Below, in pieces: positions 25,524-34,659 of a stretch of 64,000 nucleotides of DNA (positions are counted from its first letter, which is position 1; each line of letters starts with the position of its first letter). Source of the stretch: CAWEDP01 sp963807925 (GTDB taxonomy: Bacteria > Acidobacteriota > Vicinamibacteria > Vicinamibacterales > CAVVIG01); assembly GCA_963807925.1 (NCBI GenBank), contig CAWEDP010000002.1:2480001-2544000 (forward strand). The letters are read 5' to 3'. The notes beneath the pieces are model-generated. The model was given only the letters and a program-made list of their open reading frames with translations. It ran no database searches and had not been told where the DNA came from. The position numbers and the translations under genes are program-made.

Positions 25524-25640
25524 CGAAGAATTCCTCAGACGAGCAGGGTCGTCAGTCTCTGATGCGCGTCCGGAAGGACGGAGTGCTGCGGGGAGGCGCT
25601 GCCGGCTTCACGGCCGTCTTCGAGCCTCAGAACAGGCCGG

Positions 25641-27182
25641 CTACAAACGGCGGAACCTTCGCGCGGATCCCGAGCGCATGCGCTTCCTCGGGAACGGCGC
25701 CGCGTCGGACACCCTGGTGAAGTGCTTGCGGGCGGGCGTCACCAGCGATTTGAGCAGGGCGTTTGCGACCAGCGCATTGCCCGCCTCGTTGTAGTGGCCG
25801 AACCGCCGGAACGGAAACAGTGACAACGGGTCCTGGTGCGCGGTGAACACCGGGGTGATATCGATGGTCGGAATATGCAGGGCGTTCACGACACGCAGGA
25901 CCTCGCCGCGTTCCCGTTCGGGTCCGCTCAGTCCGTTTCGATAGCGGTTCCAGCTCGGAAGGTAGACGAAGTACAGCGTGCCACCCCATCCTTTGGTGAG
26001 TACCTGCGCCTGGCCCAAGGCATCGCTCAGCAGGTTGTGATCCGTCCGCTCGAGCGTGGACCAGACGTGTTGATCCGCGGCGCTGGCGCCTTGCATCGCC
26101 TGCAGCTTCTCTCTGAGATCCCACAGCTTCAGAATCGGTTCCACCCGTTCGCGAAGTGAGCGCTGCCGGGCGACCGTTCGTTCGTCGCGAACCCGAGTCG
26201 CCGCCTCGGAGAGAAAGTGCCGCAGCACGTCGTCGATCTCCGGCTGTCGGACGCTCAGGTGCTGGGTGAATCTCGGCTCGAGATACCGCATCACGAGCGG
26301 CTGTCTCGACTCTTCGTCGAGATCCGGCAGGTCGATGCCCTCGCAGAAGAACCACAGCACGATCTTCGGCTGATAGCGCGGCAGGTACTCCTTGATCGCC
26401 GCCAGCTGCAGCAACGAGCTCTCGCCGGAGATCCCGAGATTCAACGTGATCGGGAAGCGGGCCCGCAGCGCGTCCACGAAGCCGGCGCCGTCAGGCACGC
26501 AGTAGCCCTGCACGAAGGACTCGCCCACGGCGACCAGGTCGGCGTGCGGCGAGCTCCAGATGCCGCGCGGGTTGCGCATGCCGTGCTCATCGCTGGTATA
26601 GGTGACGTACTGTCCCGACTCGTTGCAGAGCACCGTGACGCTGCGGGAGACTCCCCCCAGCGGGAGCAGTGCGCCGGGCATGACGGCCGTCGACTGCTCC
26701 CGAGCGTGGCCACCCAGGATCGGGCCGAGCAGAACGGCCGGCACGGCCTCGACGTGCTGACGATGGAGGTCGGAGATCACGTCGATGCGATCGCGGACGT
26801 CCATGGTGACGCCGAAGGTGCGTGCCAGCGCCGCGATCTGCGCCTTGTGATCGGCCGATGCGGTGTCGATCATCCAGAAGGCCGCATCCCCTGAACCGAG
26901 TGACGAGCTCTTCGCGAGCATCAGCTCCGCCGCGTACAGTCCGACGGTGACCGACACAGTCAGAACGGCGGTGGCAACCCTGGCCGCCGGCCCCAATAGC
27001 AGCGCGGTGAAGAAGAGGAGCGTGAGAATGGCGAACGGGATGCTGACCGCGGGCCAGGTTGCCAGCGAGCTCACCTGTCCGCCCCTGAGCACGAGATAGA
27101 GGAACAGCGACGCTGTCGTCGCGCCGGCGGCAACCAGGACGCCGTCCGAGATTCTTCTCAACACGGGAACTCGCTCCAACAT
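25641..27182 (-). CDS. Membrane-anchored SGNH-hydrolase-like protein (copy 1)
   Basis: A 513-aa protein with about four N-terminal membrane segments (residues 10-105) and a large periplasmic SGNH/GDSL-like domain. VAVGESFVQGY is the block-I serine motif, YEHG-type HGMRNP follows NESGQYVTY, and GHYNEAGN near the C-terminus supplies the catalytic His. Such proteins add or remove acyl groups on exported glycans; the direction here is unknown. GGAG precedes the ATG at 27182. A paralogue of the same size and order lies at 33127-34659. It follows the sxtJ/sxtK-like genes after a gap that contains a candidate promoter. Confidence 0.75.
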   Translation of the reverse strand: MLERVPVLRRISDGVLVAAGATTASLFLYLVLRGGQVSSLATWPAVSIPFAILTLLFFTALLLGPAARVATAVLTVSVTVGLYAAELMLAKSSSLGSGDAAFWMIDTASADHKAQIAALARTFGVTMDVRDRIDVISDLHRQHVEAVPAVLLGPILGGHAREQSTAVMPGALLPLGGVSRSVTVLCNESGQYVTYTSDEHGMRNPRGIWSSPHADLVAVGESFVQGYCVPDGAGFVDALRARFPITLNLGISGESSLLQLAAIKEYLPRYQPKIVLWFFCEGIDLPDLDEESRQPLVMRYLEPRFTQHLSVRQPEIDDVLRHFLSEAATRVRDERTVARQRSLRERVEPILKLWDLREKLQAMQGASAADQHVWSTLERTDHNLLSDALGQAQVLTKGWGGTLYFVYLPSWNRYRNGLSGPERERGEVLRVVNALHIPTIDITPVFTAHQDPLSLFPFRRFGHYNEAGNALVANALLKSLVTPARKHFTRVSDAAPFPRKRMRSGSARRFRRL

Positions 27183-27454
27183 GGGTGGCTCCAAGTCAAC
27201 CGATCGCCCATCCCGAACGGCCGGGCATGTTCTCACCGGTCGCCATCGCTGCCGTCACTTGATCTCACTCATGCTGACGAAGTCGCCGCAGGCGGACGTG
27301 CAAATAGTACACCTGATCTCCTGGTCGTACAAGGCTGCTGCCGTTGGCCGGTCGCTCGCACTCTGGAGCCGTCCACGACGTCCCCGTCGCCAGCCCCTGG
27401 CGGTCGTGTTCGCCCGCGTTCCCTCTCGGCTGTCTGAGTCCCAAGAAGGCGTTC
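27183..27454. other. 272-base gap with a candidate promoter
   Basis: The gap between the SGNH and DUF5989 genes holds the candidate sigma-54 promoter at 27299-27314. A minus-strand open frame ending at 27255 contains two CxxC-like pairs but has no credible start and runs antisense-like through neighbouring genes, so I do not call it. Confidence 0.4.
27299..27314 (-). promoter_or_regulatory. Candidate sigma-54 promoter upstream of SGNH copy 1
   Basis: The minus strand reads AGGTGTACTATTTGCA: GG at -24 and TTGCA at -12 with the exact 10-base separation. The expected start is near 27288, about 106 bases before the gene. It shares the ten bases TTTGCACGTC with the candidate at 24412-24427. Confidence 0.45.
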
Positions 27455-27637
27455 TCAAAACAGCGTGTAGATGAACGGGGCGGCTGCCGTCGACGACAGC
27501 AGCATCAGCACGGCCACGAGCAGGAAGGTCGCGAGAATCGGGATCAGCCACCACTTCTTGCTCTGACGCAGGAAGTAGAAGAGTTCGCGGCCGAGACTGC
27601 GGTTCGCCCCTTCGGCGGCTCGTTCGAGTTCGTCCAT
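27455..27637 (-). CDS. DUF5989 (SxtK-like) small membrane protein
   Basis: A 60-aa protein with one hydrophobic segment (KKWWLIPILATFLLVAVLML, residues 27-46) and the family ending APFIYTLF. DUF5989 proteins sit next to SxtJ-like proteins and carbamoyltransferases, as sxtK does in the saxitoxin cluster; their role is unknown. GAGG lies seven bases before the ATG. It is 18 bases downstream of the sxtJ-like gene and is probably translated from the same message. Confidence 0.85.
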   Translation of the reverse strand: MDELERAAEGANRSLGRELFYFLRQSKKWWLIPILATFLLVAVLMLLSSTAAAPFIYTLF

Positions 27638-27655
27638 ATACGCCCTCGTGGATGA

Positions 27656-28072
27656 TCAGAATTGCCGGAAATAGCTCGCGACATCGGGCGCAGCCGGTTT
27701 GGGGGACCAGTAGGTCGTCCGGTCGGGCCTTCGGGCCAGTCCGAGGGCGTCGCGGCGGCGCACACGAAACAGCAGCCCCACCGGCGTGATCACGACCGCG
27801 AACAGCAGCACCAGCATCACGCGAGACACGACCCAACCGATCGGAAACGTGAGCACCACCGAAGCGACGAAGATGGGTCGAACCGCCCGGGGAGCGACGA
27901 GGCCCAGGGCGCCGACCCCAACCGCCGTCACCCCCAACGCGGCGGCCGTCAGCGGCTCGGAACGGCCGATCCAGTCCCAAGCCGCCAGACCGCCCAGGAG
28001 GACGAGGCAGAGACCCGCGAACTGACGCAGCATTCGCGTCGAGGGATTGAGCGGCAGATCGGACCAGTTCAT
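27656..28072 (-). CDS. SxtJ-like membrane protein
   Basis: A 138-aa protein with four hydrophobic segments (roughly residues 18-36, 40-60, 66-84 and 85-102) and a Pro/Arg-rich cytoplasmic tail containing GLARRPDRTTYWSPK. This composition and its place between a carbamoyltransferase and DUF5989 match the SxtJ family, whose function is not known. GAGG is eight bases before the ATG. It starts 15 bases after the carbamoyltransferase stop. Confidence 0.8.
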   Translation of the reverse strand: MNWSDLPLNPSTRMLRQFAGLCLVLLGGLAAWDWIGRSEPLTAAALGVTAVGVGALGLVAPRAVRPIFVASVVLTFPIGWVVSRVMLVLLFAVVITPVGLLFRVRRRDALGLARRPDRTTYWSPKPAAPDVASYFRQF

Positions 28073-28087
28073 CGAGACGTCCTCACC

Positions 28088-29946
28088 TTAGTCGAGCTGA
28101 AATTGAGCCAGGTACTCCTCGCGAGCGACGGCGTCCGGCTGTCCGGCGACGTTCGCCTTGAGGACCACATGGTCCTCGAGCACGAGGGCGTCCATATCGG
28201 TCGCCATGAAGCAGCGATAGGCGTCCGCCGGCGTGCAGACAATCGGCTCCCCGCGAACGTTGAAACTGGTGTTCACCACGATCGGGCAACCCGTCTTGGC
28301 GAAGAAGCGCTCGATCAGCCGATGAAACCGGGGATGGCGAGCGCGATCGACCGTCTGCAGGCGGGCGCTGTAATCGACGTGCGTGATCGCCGGCACGGTG
28401 GAGCGCCGGATGTTCACGCGCGTGCGCAGATCCGGATCGGTCGCCATGGCCGCCGCGTCCGCGGCCCCGATCGGCACTCGATGTTCGGTGCGCACCGGGG
28501 CGACGAGCAGCATGTAGGGGCTCTCCTGGTCGTTCTCGAGGGCGAACCAGTGCGGCGCCTGTTCCTGGAGCACGGAGGGGGCGAAGGGCCGGAAGCTCTC
28601 ACGGAACTTGATCTTCAGGTTCATCGTCGCCTGCATGCGGGGGTTCCGTGGATCGCCCAGGATGCTTCGCGCGCCCAGCGCTCGCGGTCCAAACTCCATG
28701 CGACCGTGGAACCAGCCGACGACCTTCCCCTCAATCAACAGGTCGGCCACCTCATCGAGCAGGTCGTCCTCCCGCGCGAACCTCTGTGCCCTGACGTCGC
28801 CGTCGGCCACGAACGCCCCGACCTCGTCGTCGGACCACGCCGGGCCCAGCAGACTGCCGTGCTGGTGATCGGAGGGCGAGACCAATCGCGGCTTGTCGAG
28901 CAGCTGATACCAGGTGAAGAGCGCGGCCCCCAGTGCGCCGCCGGCGTCGCCCGCGGCCGGCTGCACCCAGATTCGCCCGAACGGGCCTTCGCGGAGCAGC
29001 CGCCCGTTCGCCACGCAGTTGAGCGCCACGCCTCCCGCGAGCACCAGATTCTGCTGCTCCGTCCGCCGGTACAGCTCACGTCCCATCCGGAGAACGACCT
29101 CCTCGGTGACCGCCTGGATGCTCGCCGCCAGATCCATGTGCCGCTCGGTCAGATCCGATTCGGAGGTACGCGGCGGTCCACCGAACAAGTCGTGGAAGCG
29201 GGGACCCGTCATCGTGAGTCCCTGGCAGTAGTTGAAGTACGCCATATCGAGCCAGAAGCTGCCGTCCGGCTTCAGATCGATCAAATGCTCGTAGATGGCG
29301 TCCTGAAACCGGGGCGATCCGTACGGCGCCAGACCCATCAGCTTGTATTCGCCGCTGTTCACCTTGAACCCGCAGTAGTAGGTGAACGCGGAGTACAGCA
29401 GGCCGAGCGAATGTGGAAACGTGAGGTGATCCGTCAACGTGATCCGGTTTCCCGCGCCGCTGCCCAGCGTCGTCGTGCTCCACTCGCCCACGCCGTCGAT
29501 CGTGAGGATCGCGGCCTGGTCGTACGGAGACGGGAAGAAGGCGCTGGCCGCGTGGCTTTCGTGGTGCTCGGTGAAGAGCACCGGCGTGCGGCGGCTCGTG
29601 CCGAGCGTTCGACGTATGGTGCGGGCCATGTGCAGCTTGTCTTTCAGCCACACCGGCAGGGAGCGCGAGAAACTCTGAAATCCTGCCGGCGCGAACGCGA
29701 AGTACGTCTCGAGCAGCCGTTCGAACTTTCGAAGAGGCTTTTCGTAGAACGCGACGTAATTCAGGTCGCTCGCCGCGAGGCCCCCTTCGCGCAGGCAGGT
29801 ACCTGGGCGGCGTTGACCGGAAAGGCCGCATCGTGCTTCTTCCGGGTGAAGCGCTCTTCCTGCGCCGCCGCCACGATGCGCCCGTCGACGACGAGAGCCG
29901 CCGCGCTGTCGTGGTAGAACGCCGAGATTCCAAGAATGGCCGTCAT
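28088..29946 (-). CDS. Carbamoyltransferase (SxtI/NodU type), frame broken near 29800
   Basis: Transfers carbamoyl from carbamoyl phosphate to a hydroxyl of a sugar or natural product, using an ATP-dependent YrdC-unlike, Kae1-like domain. The N-terminus (ILGISAFYHDSAAALV, from ATG 29946) reads to FPVNAAQ. The rest (CLREGGLAASDLNYVAFYEK onward, with HHESHAASAFFPS, LTIDGVGEW and GGVALNC) is in another frame. Restoring CAGTACTGC from the observed CAGGTACCTGC gives NAAQYCLREGG, the expected family sequence, and a 618-aa protein. The gene's length modulo 3 agrees with two extra bases. It leads the sxtI-sxtJ-sxtK-like trio. Confidence 0.88.
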
Positions 29947-29963
29947 GACTCGTCGCTCGACTC

Positions 29964-29983
29964 AGCGGGCGTCAGCGCCCGCT
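29964..29983. terminator. Hairpin before the carbamoyltransferase
   Basis: An 8-bp perfect stem (AGCGGGCG / CGCCCGCT) encloses TCAG, 18 bases before the carbamoyltransferase ATG. No T-run follows on either strand, so it may be a Rho-type or attenuating structure in the leader rather than a classical terminator. Confidence 0.4.
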
Positions 29984-30112
29984 GGCAAATTTGTCGCGGC
30001 ACACCAGCCGGCCTTGCCATGGCGGTGTAGACAGGTACTCGAATCGACCGTCGGCGGGCCCGGTACCCACGCCCCCCACGATCGTCAGACGTCCGGCAGG
30101 CCACAGCGGCAT
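29972..30112 (-). CDS. Possible 46-codon small ORF
   Basis: The gap between the methyltransferase and the carbamoyltransferase contains an open frame, ATG at 30112 to TGA at 29974-29972. It starts MPLWPAGRLTIVGGVG and ends RDKFASGR, with mostly G or C at third codon positions. It lacks a ribosome-binding site and I recognise no family. Two GTACC sites fall inside it, so the frame itself may be unreliable. It could be non-coding. Confidence 0.2.
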   Translation of the reverse strand: MPLWPAGRLTIVGGVGTGPADGRFEYLSTPPWQGRLVCRDKFASGR

Positions 30113-30118
30113 CACCGG

Positions 30119-30832
30119 CTACTTGCGAAAGGCGACGGTCAGAAACCGTCCCCGGTGGACTTCCACGACCGTGAGGAGGCCCGTCAGCATGGTGCGCAGC
30201 ATCTCCTCCGTCATGAAATGAAGCCGTCTGACCACCGGAAACTGGCGCCGATTCCACAAACGCAGGCTGGTTTCCTTGAAGAGGTCGAACCGGTCCGTGA
30301 AATCGTAGCAGGAGGCCAGTCCCATCCCGCCCGGCTTGAGCACCCGCGCCATCTCGATGAAGTACGGATAGATCTGCATCGAGGACAGTTGGACCAACAC
30401 GTCGTGTGAGTAGACGAAGTCGAGGCTGGAGTCGGCGAACGCATCGAGCGTGAAGCCATCGAGCTTGTGAAAGCTCACCGCCGACCCCTCGAGCGCCTGC
30501 TTCGACTTCCTGAGCATCTCGGCCGACAGGTCCGCGGCGTACACGTGTTTGAACAGCGTGACGCCCGTCGCGGTAATCCGGCCGCCGCCGCAGCCGACCT
30601 CGAGCGCTTCCTGGTCCGGTGACGCGTATTTCCTCAGAAGCCCGACGAACTCGTCCTCGTACTTCCATTCGGTGCCGACGTACTTGGCGCCGTTGTCTAC
30701 CGGGGACTCTTCCCATTTCCGGACATAGAAGTCCCAGAAGGACTCCTCGTTGACGGCCTGCGTGATGTCGACAGCACGAGGTCGTCCAGCGAGATAGGCA
30801 AGCGAGTTCCTGATGGGTCGAAGCAGTTTCAT
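30119..30832 (-). CDS. Class I SAM-dependent methyltransferase
   Basis: A 237-aa methyltransferase with motif I LEVGCGGGRITATG (about residues 77-90), followed by VYAADLSAEML and the post-motif LDFVYSHDVLVQL. The C-terminal part (RVLKPGGMGLASCYDF) is standard for Methyltransf_11/25. The target is unknown, but its place between Wzt and the carbamoyltransferase suggests a sugar or an end-capping methylation. Such capping methylations can control chain length in ABC-exported O-antigens. It is 99 bases from the wzt-like gene. Confidence 0.87.
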   Translation of the reverse strand: MKLLRPIRNSLAYLAGRPRAVDITQAVNEESFWDFYVRKWEESPVDNGAKYVGTEWKYEDEFVGLLRKYASPDQEALEVGCGGGRITATGVTLFKHVYAADLSAEMLRKSKQALEGSAVSFHKLDGFTLDAFADSSLDFVYSHDVLVQLSSMQIYPYFIEMARVLKPGGMGLASCYDFTDRFDLFKETSLRLWNRRQFPVVRRLHFMTEEMLRTMLTGLLTVVEVHRGRFLTVAFRK

Positions 30833-30931
30833 GGCTGAACGCGACTGAGACGGACCTTCAGGCCGGACGGCCTGTCCCGGCGGCCGACCCCCAGGTGGAC
30901 GTGCTGTTGGGGGCCGTCCAAGGCCCGCGAC

Positions 30932-32248
30932 TTAACCGCCAACCAGCACGCCCTTTTCGCTCGGACTGACGCGCGTCGTCCAGTTCAGCATCGGCCTGAT
31001 GACACCGTGGATGTCGCCTCGGAACAGGCCACGCGATGAATCGCCCTCCAGCGTGTCGATCACGCAGAAAGCGACCGCGTCCTTCGCCCAGAAATGCATC
31101 GCGTTCGGGTTAAAGGTGCTCGCGGCGGCACCCACAAGCACCGTGCCTTCGGCCAGAAAGTTGCCAGGGATCCGCGAAGCGGTGACATAGCGTCCGCTGG
31201 CGCGCGGACGACCCATCCATTCGGGATCGGTCTCGACGACTGTGAACAATTCCACGTTGTCCAGGTTGTACACGCTGAAATGCGGAATGATCACGTACCC
31301 CGATTGAAGGACGTCGTACTCCATCTCCAGATCGATCGGCTCACGGACGTCCAGGGTTTCCACCAGCCGTCCGTCGCGTCCGCGCAGGCGAACCGCTCGC
31401 AGCCGGATGAGGTCGTTCCCCGGGGCCTTGTCCCGGTCGGGCCATGTACGCTCGGCCGATGTCCCGGCGCCTGAATTCATGTAAGCCCCGGCGACCCGGT
31501 GTGACGGCCCGTCCATCTGCACGCCGCCACTGCCCAGCAGGATGGTGCGCGGGCAGAGTCGCGTGACCGCGGGCATGCTGTGCGAGACGAACATGACCGT
31601 TCGCCCCTCCCGTCCCACCGCCTCCATCTTGGCGAGACATTTCTTCTGGAACTGCACGTCGCCGACGGCCAGCACCTCGTCCACCAGCAGGATGTCCGGC
31701 TGCAGGTGCGCCGCGACGGCGAAGGCGAGACGCATGTACATCCCGCTCGAGTAGTGTTTGACGGGGGTGTCGATGAACGTGTCGACCTCGGCAAAGGCGA
31801 CGATTTCGTCGAAATTCCGGATGATCTCCGCCCGTTTCATGCCGAGAATGGCGCCGTTCAGAAAGATGTTCTCGCGACCCGTCAGCTCGGAATGGAAGCC
31901 GGTCCCGACTTCGAGAAGGGATGCCACGCGCCCGCGGGTCTCGGCAAAGCCGGTCGTGGGCTCGGTGATGCGCGTCAGGATCTTGAGCAGCGTGCTCTTG
32001 CCGGCCCCGTTACGGCCGATGATCCCGACCACCTCGCCGTGGCGGACGTCGAAGTCGACGTCCTTCAGGGCCCAGAACGACTCCTTGGAGGACCGGCCCG
32101 GGTCGCGCTGCCGGCCGGCGTTGACGCGCCGGAACGGTGAGGTGACGACTCTGGTGACGGACTCGCGAATCGTCCGATAACCCTGCTGGCGCGCGCCGAT
32201 GCGGTACTGCTTGCCAATCCCACGCAGGCTGATGGCGATCGAGCTCAT
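30932..32248 (-). CDS. wzt: Polysaccharide ABC exporter ATPase (Wzt) with C-terminal glycan-binding domain
   Basis: The ATP-binding subunit of an ABC-2 exporter for undecaprenyl-linked polysaccharide, 438 aa. Walker A is GRNGAGKST (78-86), the signature YSSGMYMRLAF (166-176) and Walker B ILLVDE (186-191). Residues from about 265 form the extra beta-rich domain of long Wzt proteins, which recognises the modified end of the finished chain. AAGGA precedes the ATG at 32248. It begins 7 bases after the permease stop. Confidence 0.92.
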   Translation of the reverse strand: MSSIAISLRGIGKQYRIGARQQGYRTIRESVTRVVTSPFRRVNAGRQRDPGRSSKESFWALKDVDFDVRHGEVVGIIGRNGAGKSTLLKILTRITEPTTGFAETRGRVASLLEVGTGFHSELTGRENIFLNGAILGMKRAEIIRNFDEIVAFAEVDTFIDTPVKHYSSGMYMRLAFAVAAHLQPDILLVDEVLAVGDVQFQKKCLAKMEAVGREGRTVMFVSHSMPAVTRLCPRTILLGSGGVQMDGPSHRVAGAYMNSGAGTSAERTWPDRDKAPGNDLIRLRAVRLRGRDGRLVETLDVREPIDLEMEYDVLQSGYVIIPHFSVYNLDNVELFTVVETDPEWMGRPRASGRYVTASRIPGNFLAEGTVLVGAAASTFNPNAMHFWAKDAVAFCVIDTLEGDSSRGLFRGDIHGVIRPMLNWTTRVSPSEKGVLVGG

Positions 32249-32255
32249 GGCGTCC

Positions 32256-33116
32256 TTACACGATGTCCGCGAAGACACGTTCCATTCTTCGGAAATAGAA
32301 CGCCCCGCTGACGAGCAACCCCACCGCGGCGATGGCCGAGAACACGAGCATCGGCCCCGGCCTGGTGTTGGTTCCCAACAGTGCCCATCGCATCCCCTCA
32401 GTCACACCCACCATCGGGTTGATTCCGTAGAGCGTCCGCCACGGCTCCGACAGCAGACTGCTCGGATAGACGATGGGCGTGGCGAACAGCCACAGTTGCA
32501 CGAGAAACGGGACGACATACCGCACGTCCCGGTACTCGACGTTCAGTGCCGACAGCCAGAGCCCCGCCCCGAGACAGGTCACCAGCAACAGCACCACGAA
32601 CAGCGGCACGAAGACGACGTTCGCCTGCGGGTGTATCCCGTAGATGAGCATCACGACCAACAAGACGGCGAAGGCGAGAGCAAAGTCCACCGTGCAGGAT
32701 AGGAGGGCACCGATCGGCACCGCCATACGGGGAAAGTACACCTTCTTGATCATGTTGGCGCTCTCCACCATGCTGTTCGACACCAGGCTCAACCCGTTCG
32801 AGAAGAGCGTCCAGGGCACGAGGCCCACCAGGTTGAAGAGCGGGTAAGGGACGCCGTCGGACGGAATCTTCGCGAGGCGGCCGAAGAACACGCTGAAGAC
32901 CACCATCGTCGTGATCGGCTGGATGATCGCCCACGCGACGCCGAGTGCGGTCTGCTTGTACCGCACCTTCACGTCGCGCCAGGTGAAGAAGTAGATCAGT
33001 TCTCGGTAGTCCCACAACTCGGCGAGCTTGAGAGAGAGCCAGCCACGGGACGGTTCGATGCGGACCACGCGGAGATCGGCGCCGAGCGTCGCGTCAGGAG
33101 CCGTTGCTTCGATCAT
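32256..33116 (-). CDS. wzm: Polysaccharide ABC exporter permease (Wzm)
   Basis: A 286-aa ABC-2 permease with an N-terminal amphipathic region, six hydrophobic segments and the family cues WRDVKVRYKQTALGVAWAII, the MIKKVYFPR loop and a conserved NVEYRDVRYVVPFLVQLW. It pairs with the adjacent Wzt to carry the lipid-linked glycan across the inner membrane. I start at the ATG at 33116 (GAGG eight bases upstream). It follows SGNH copy 2 by 10 bases in one operon. Confidence 0.93.
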   Translation of the reverse strand: MIEATAPDATLGADLRVVRIEPSRGWLSLKLAELWDYRELIYFFTWRDVKVRYKQTALGVAWAIIQPITTMVVFSVFFGRLAKIPSDGVPYPLFNLVGLVPWTLFSNGLSLVSNSMVESANMIKKVYFPRMAVPIGALLSCTVDFALAFAVLLVVMLIYGIHPQANVVFVPLFVVLLLVTCLGAGLWLSALNVEYRDVRYVVPFLVQLWLFATPIVYPSSLLSEPWRTLYGINPMVGVTEGMRWALLGTNTRPGPMLVFSAIAAVGLLVSGAFYFRRMERVFADIV

Positions 33117-33126
33117 CGGGACAACC

Positions 33127-34659
33127 TCAATGGGAGTCGATCCGGGCACTCGATCGGAGCCCGCGGACGATCTCTTCCGCGACGAGCCGGTGGCCGGTTT
33201 CGGTATAGTGGCCGAGCGCCCGAAACGGAAACAGCGCCAGCGGATCGCTCGACGCTCTGAACACGGGATCGATGTCGATGACCGGGATGCCCAGACGACC
33301 GACCAGCCCCAGCACATCGTCGCGCTTCGTCTTGCCCCACGAGCTATACCGGGCGTACCGCGCCCACTCCGGAAGATAGACGAAATAGAGCTGACCACCC
33401 CACGCTTCGGTCCGCGTCTTGGCCTCGCTCAGCGTCTGGCGAAAGACGTCCATGTTGGGGCCCTCCAGATCGACCAGGGTGTCCACGGCCGCGGGATCCT
33501 CGGTGAGCAGCCCCAACCGTTCTCGCAGCATCGACAGCTTCGCGAACGAGATGGCCTTGAAGCGGAGCGGATTTCGGGCCCGGTTCTCGGCATTCCGTTT
33601 GGCCCGCGCCTCCAGTCTGGGAATCTCACCCACCAGCGCCTCGTCGATCTCGTCCTGTCGATCCAGATCGGGCTGACGAAAGCCGGGGGTCAGATATCGG
33701 AGCAGCAGCGCGTTCTTTCGTTCGAGCTGCAGATCCGTCAGGTCGTTCCCCTCGTAGTAGCACCACAGGACGACTTTTGGCGCGAGGCGCGGGAGGTACT
33801 CGGTGAGCGTGGCGAGCATCAGCAGCGGGCCGTCACCGGCGATGCCGAGGTTCAGCGTGGCTCGATTCCGCTGCCGGATCAGCGCCACGAAGTTCTTGTC
33901 CGGAGGCACACAGTAGCCGTGCGCGAAGGAATCACCCAGCACCGCGATGTCGAGGTGGTCGATGGTCCACACGTCGTCCGCGTTGTTGAAGCCGTGGGCG
34001 TCGCTCCGATAGTCGACCCACTGTCCGCTCTCGTTGCAGGCGAGCGTCATCCGGCCGGAGACGCCGGCCAGCGGCATGACTTCACGGCCGTCGATGCTGA
34101 TGGACGACCTGATCGTGTCGTCCGACTGGGGGATGAACAGATCGTTGCTGGGCGTGATGATGGGAATCGCATCGGTTCCCGCCCGCCGCAGGTCGGCAAT
34201 CACCTCGGTTGGCGTTCGGGCGTCCACCTGCGTCCCGTACTTCTTCGCGACATTGGCCGCGTAGCTGCCTCGGTCGCTCGAGGTGAGCACAAGGGTCATG
34301 ACCGGTTTGGGTTGAACGCCGGGCGAAGCCACCGTCAGGATCAGTTCCGCGGCGTAGAACGAGATCACGCACGCCACGCCCAGCATCACGAGCTGCAGCC
34401 GGAGAATCGCCTCGAGCTTCCGCGCGGCGAACAGGATCGCGGCCGCCAGCGACGGGAGGCCTACGAAAAGGCCGACCCTGAGGCCGGCGCTGAATTCCCT
34501 GCGGCCGGACAGATCCAGGTAGACCGACCAGACGAATGCCAGCAGCACCGCCGCGGCGCATCCCGCCAGCACGAGACCGGCCACCCGCCCGGCCGACGCG
34601 ACGAATTCACCCCGATCACCGAGCTCATGCGGTGCAGGCGTCGGGCGACCGGACGTCAC
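33127..34659 (-). CDS. Membrane-anchored SGNH-hydrolase-like protein (copy 2)
   Basis: A 510-aa paralogue of the protein at 25641-27182, with the same layout: N-terminal membrane segments (residues 25-115), then a domain with NESGQWVDY, AHGFNN, the serine motif VLGDSFAHGY, a YYEGNDL segment and GHYTETGHRL with the catalytic His. It likely acylates or deacylates the glycan in the periplasm. The GTG start (34659) overlaps the stop of the 2OG-oxygenase-like gene by four bases (GTGA). Wzm follows after 10 bases, so the protein is probably tied to export. Confidence 0.75.
   Translation of the reverse strand: MTSGRPTPAPHELGDRGEFVASAGRVAGLVLAGCAAAVLLAFVWSVYLDLSGRREFSAGLRVGLFVGLPSLAAAILFAARKLEAILRLQLVMLGVACVISFYAAELILTVASPGVQPKPVMTLVLTSSDRGSYAANVAKKYGTQVDARTPTEVIADLRRAGTDAIPIITPSNDLFIPQSDDTIRSSISIDGREVMPLAGVSGRMTLACNESGQWVDYRSDAHGFNNADDVWTIDHLDIAVLGDSFAHGYCVPPDKNFVALIRQRNRATLNLGIAGDGPLLMLATLTEYLPRLAPKVVLWCYYEGNDLTDLQLERKNALLLRYLTPGFRQPDLDRQDEIDEALVGEIPRLEARAKRNAENRARNPLRFKAISFAKLSMLRERLGLLTEDPAAVDTLVDLEGPNMDVFRQTLSEAKTRTEAWGGQLYFVYLPEWARYARYSSWGKTKRDDVLGLVGRLGIPVIDIDPVFRASSDPLALFPFRALGHYTETGHRLVAEEIVRGLRSSARIDSH

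Noticed and set aside
27255..27454. A minus-strand frame with two CxxC-like pairs before SGNH copy 1.
   Set aside because: It has no credible start and continues antisense-like through the neighbouring genes. The C-terminal cysteines are probably chance.
29798..29803. Acc65I/KpnI-type GGTACC sites as marks of an inserted element.
   Set aside because: Only one or two extra bases are involved, with no duplicated target or element sequence. GGTACC also occurs inside intact genes (for example near 19775 and 25002).
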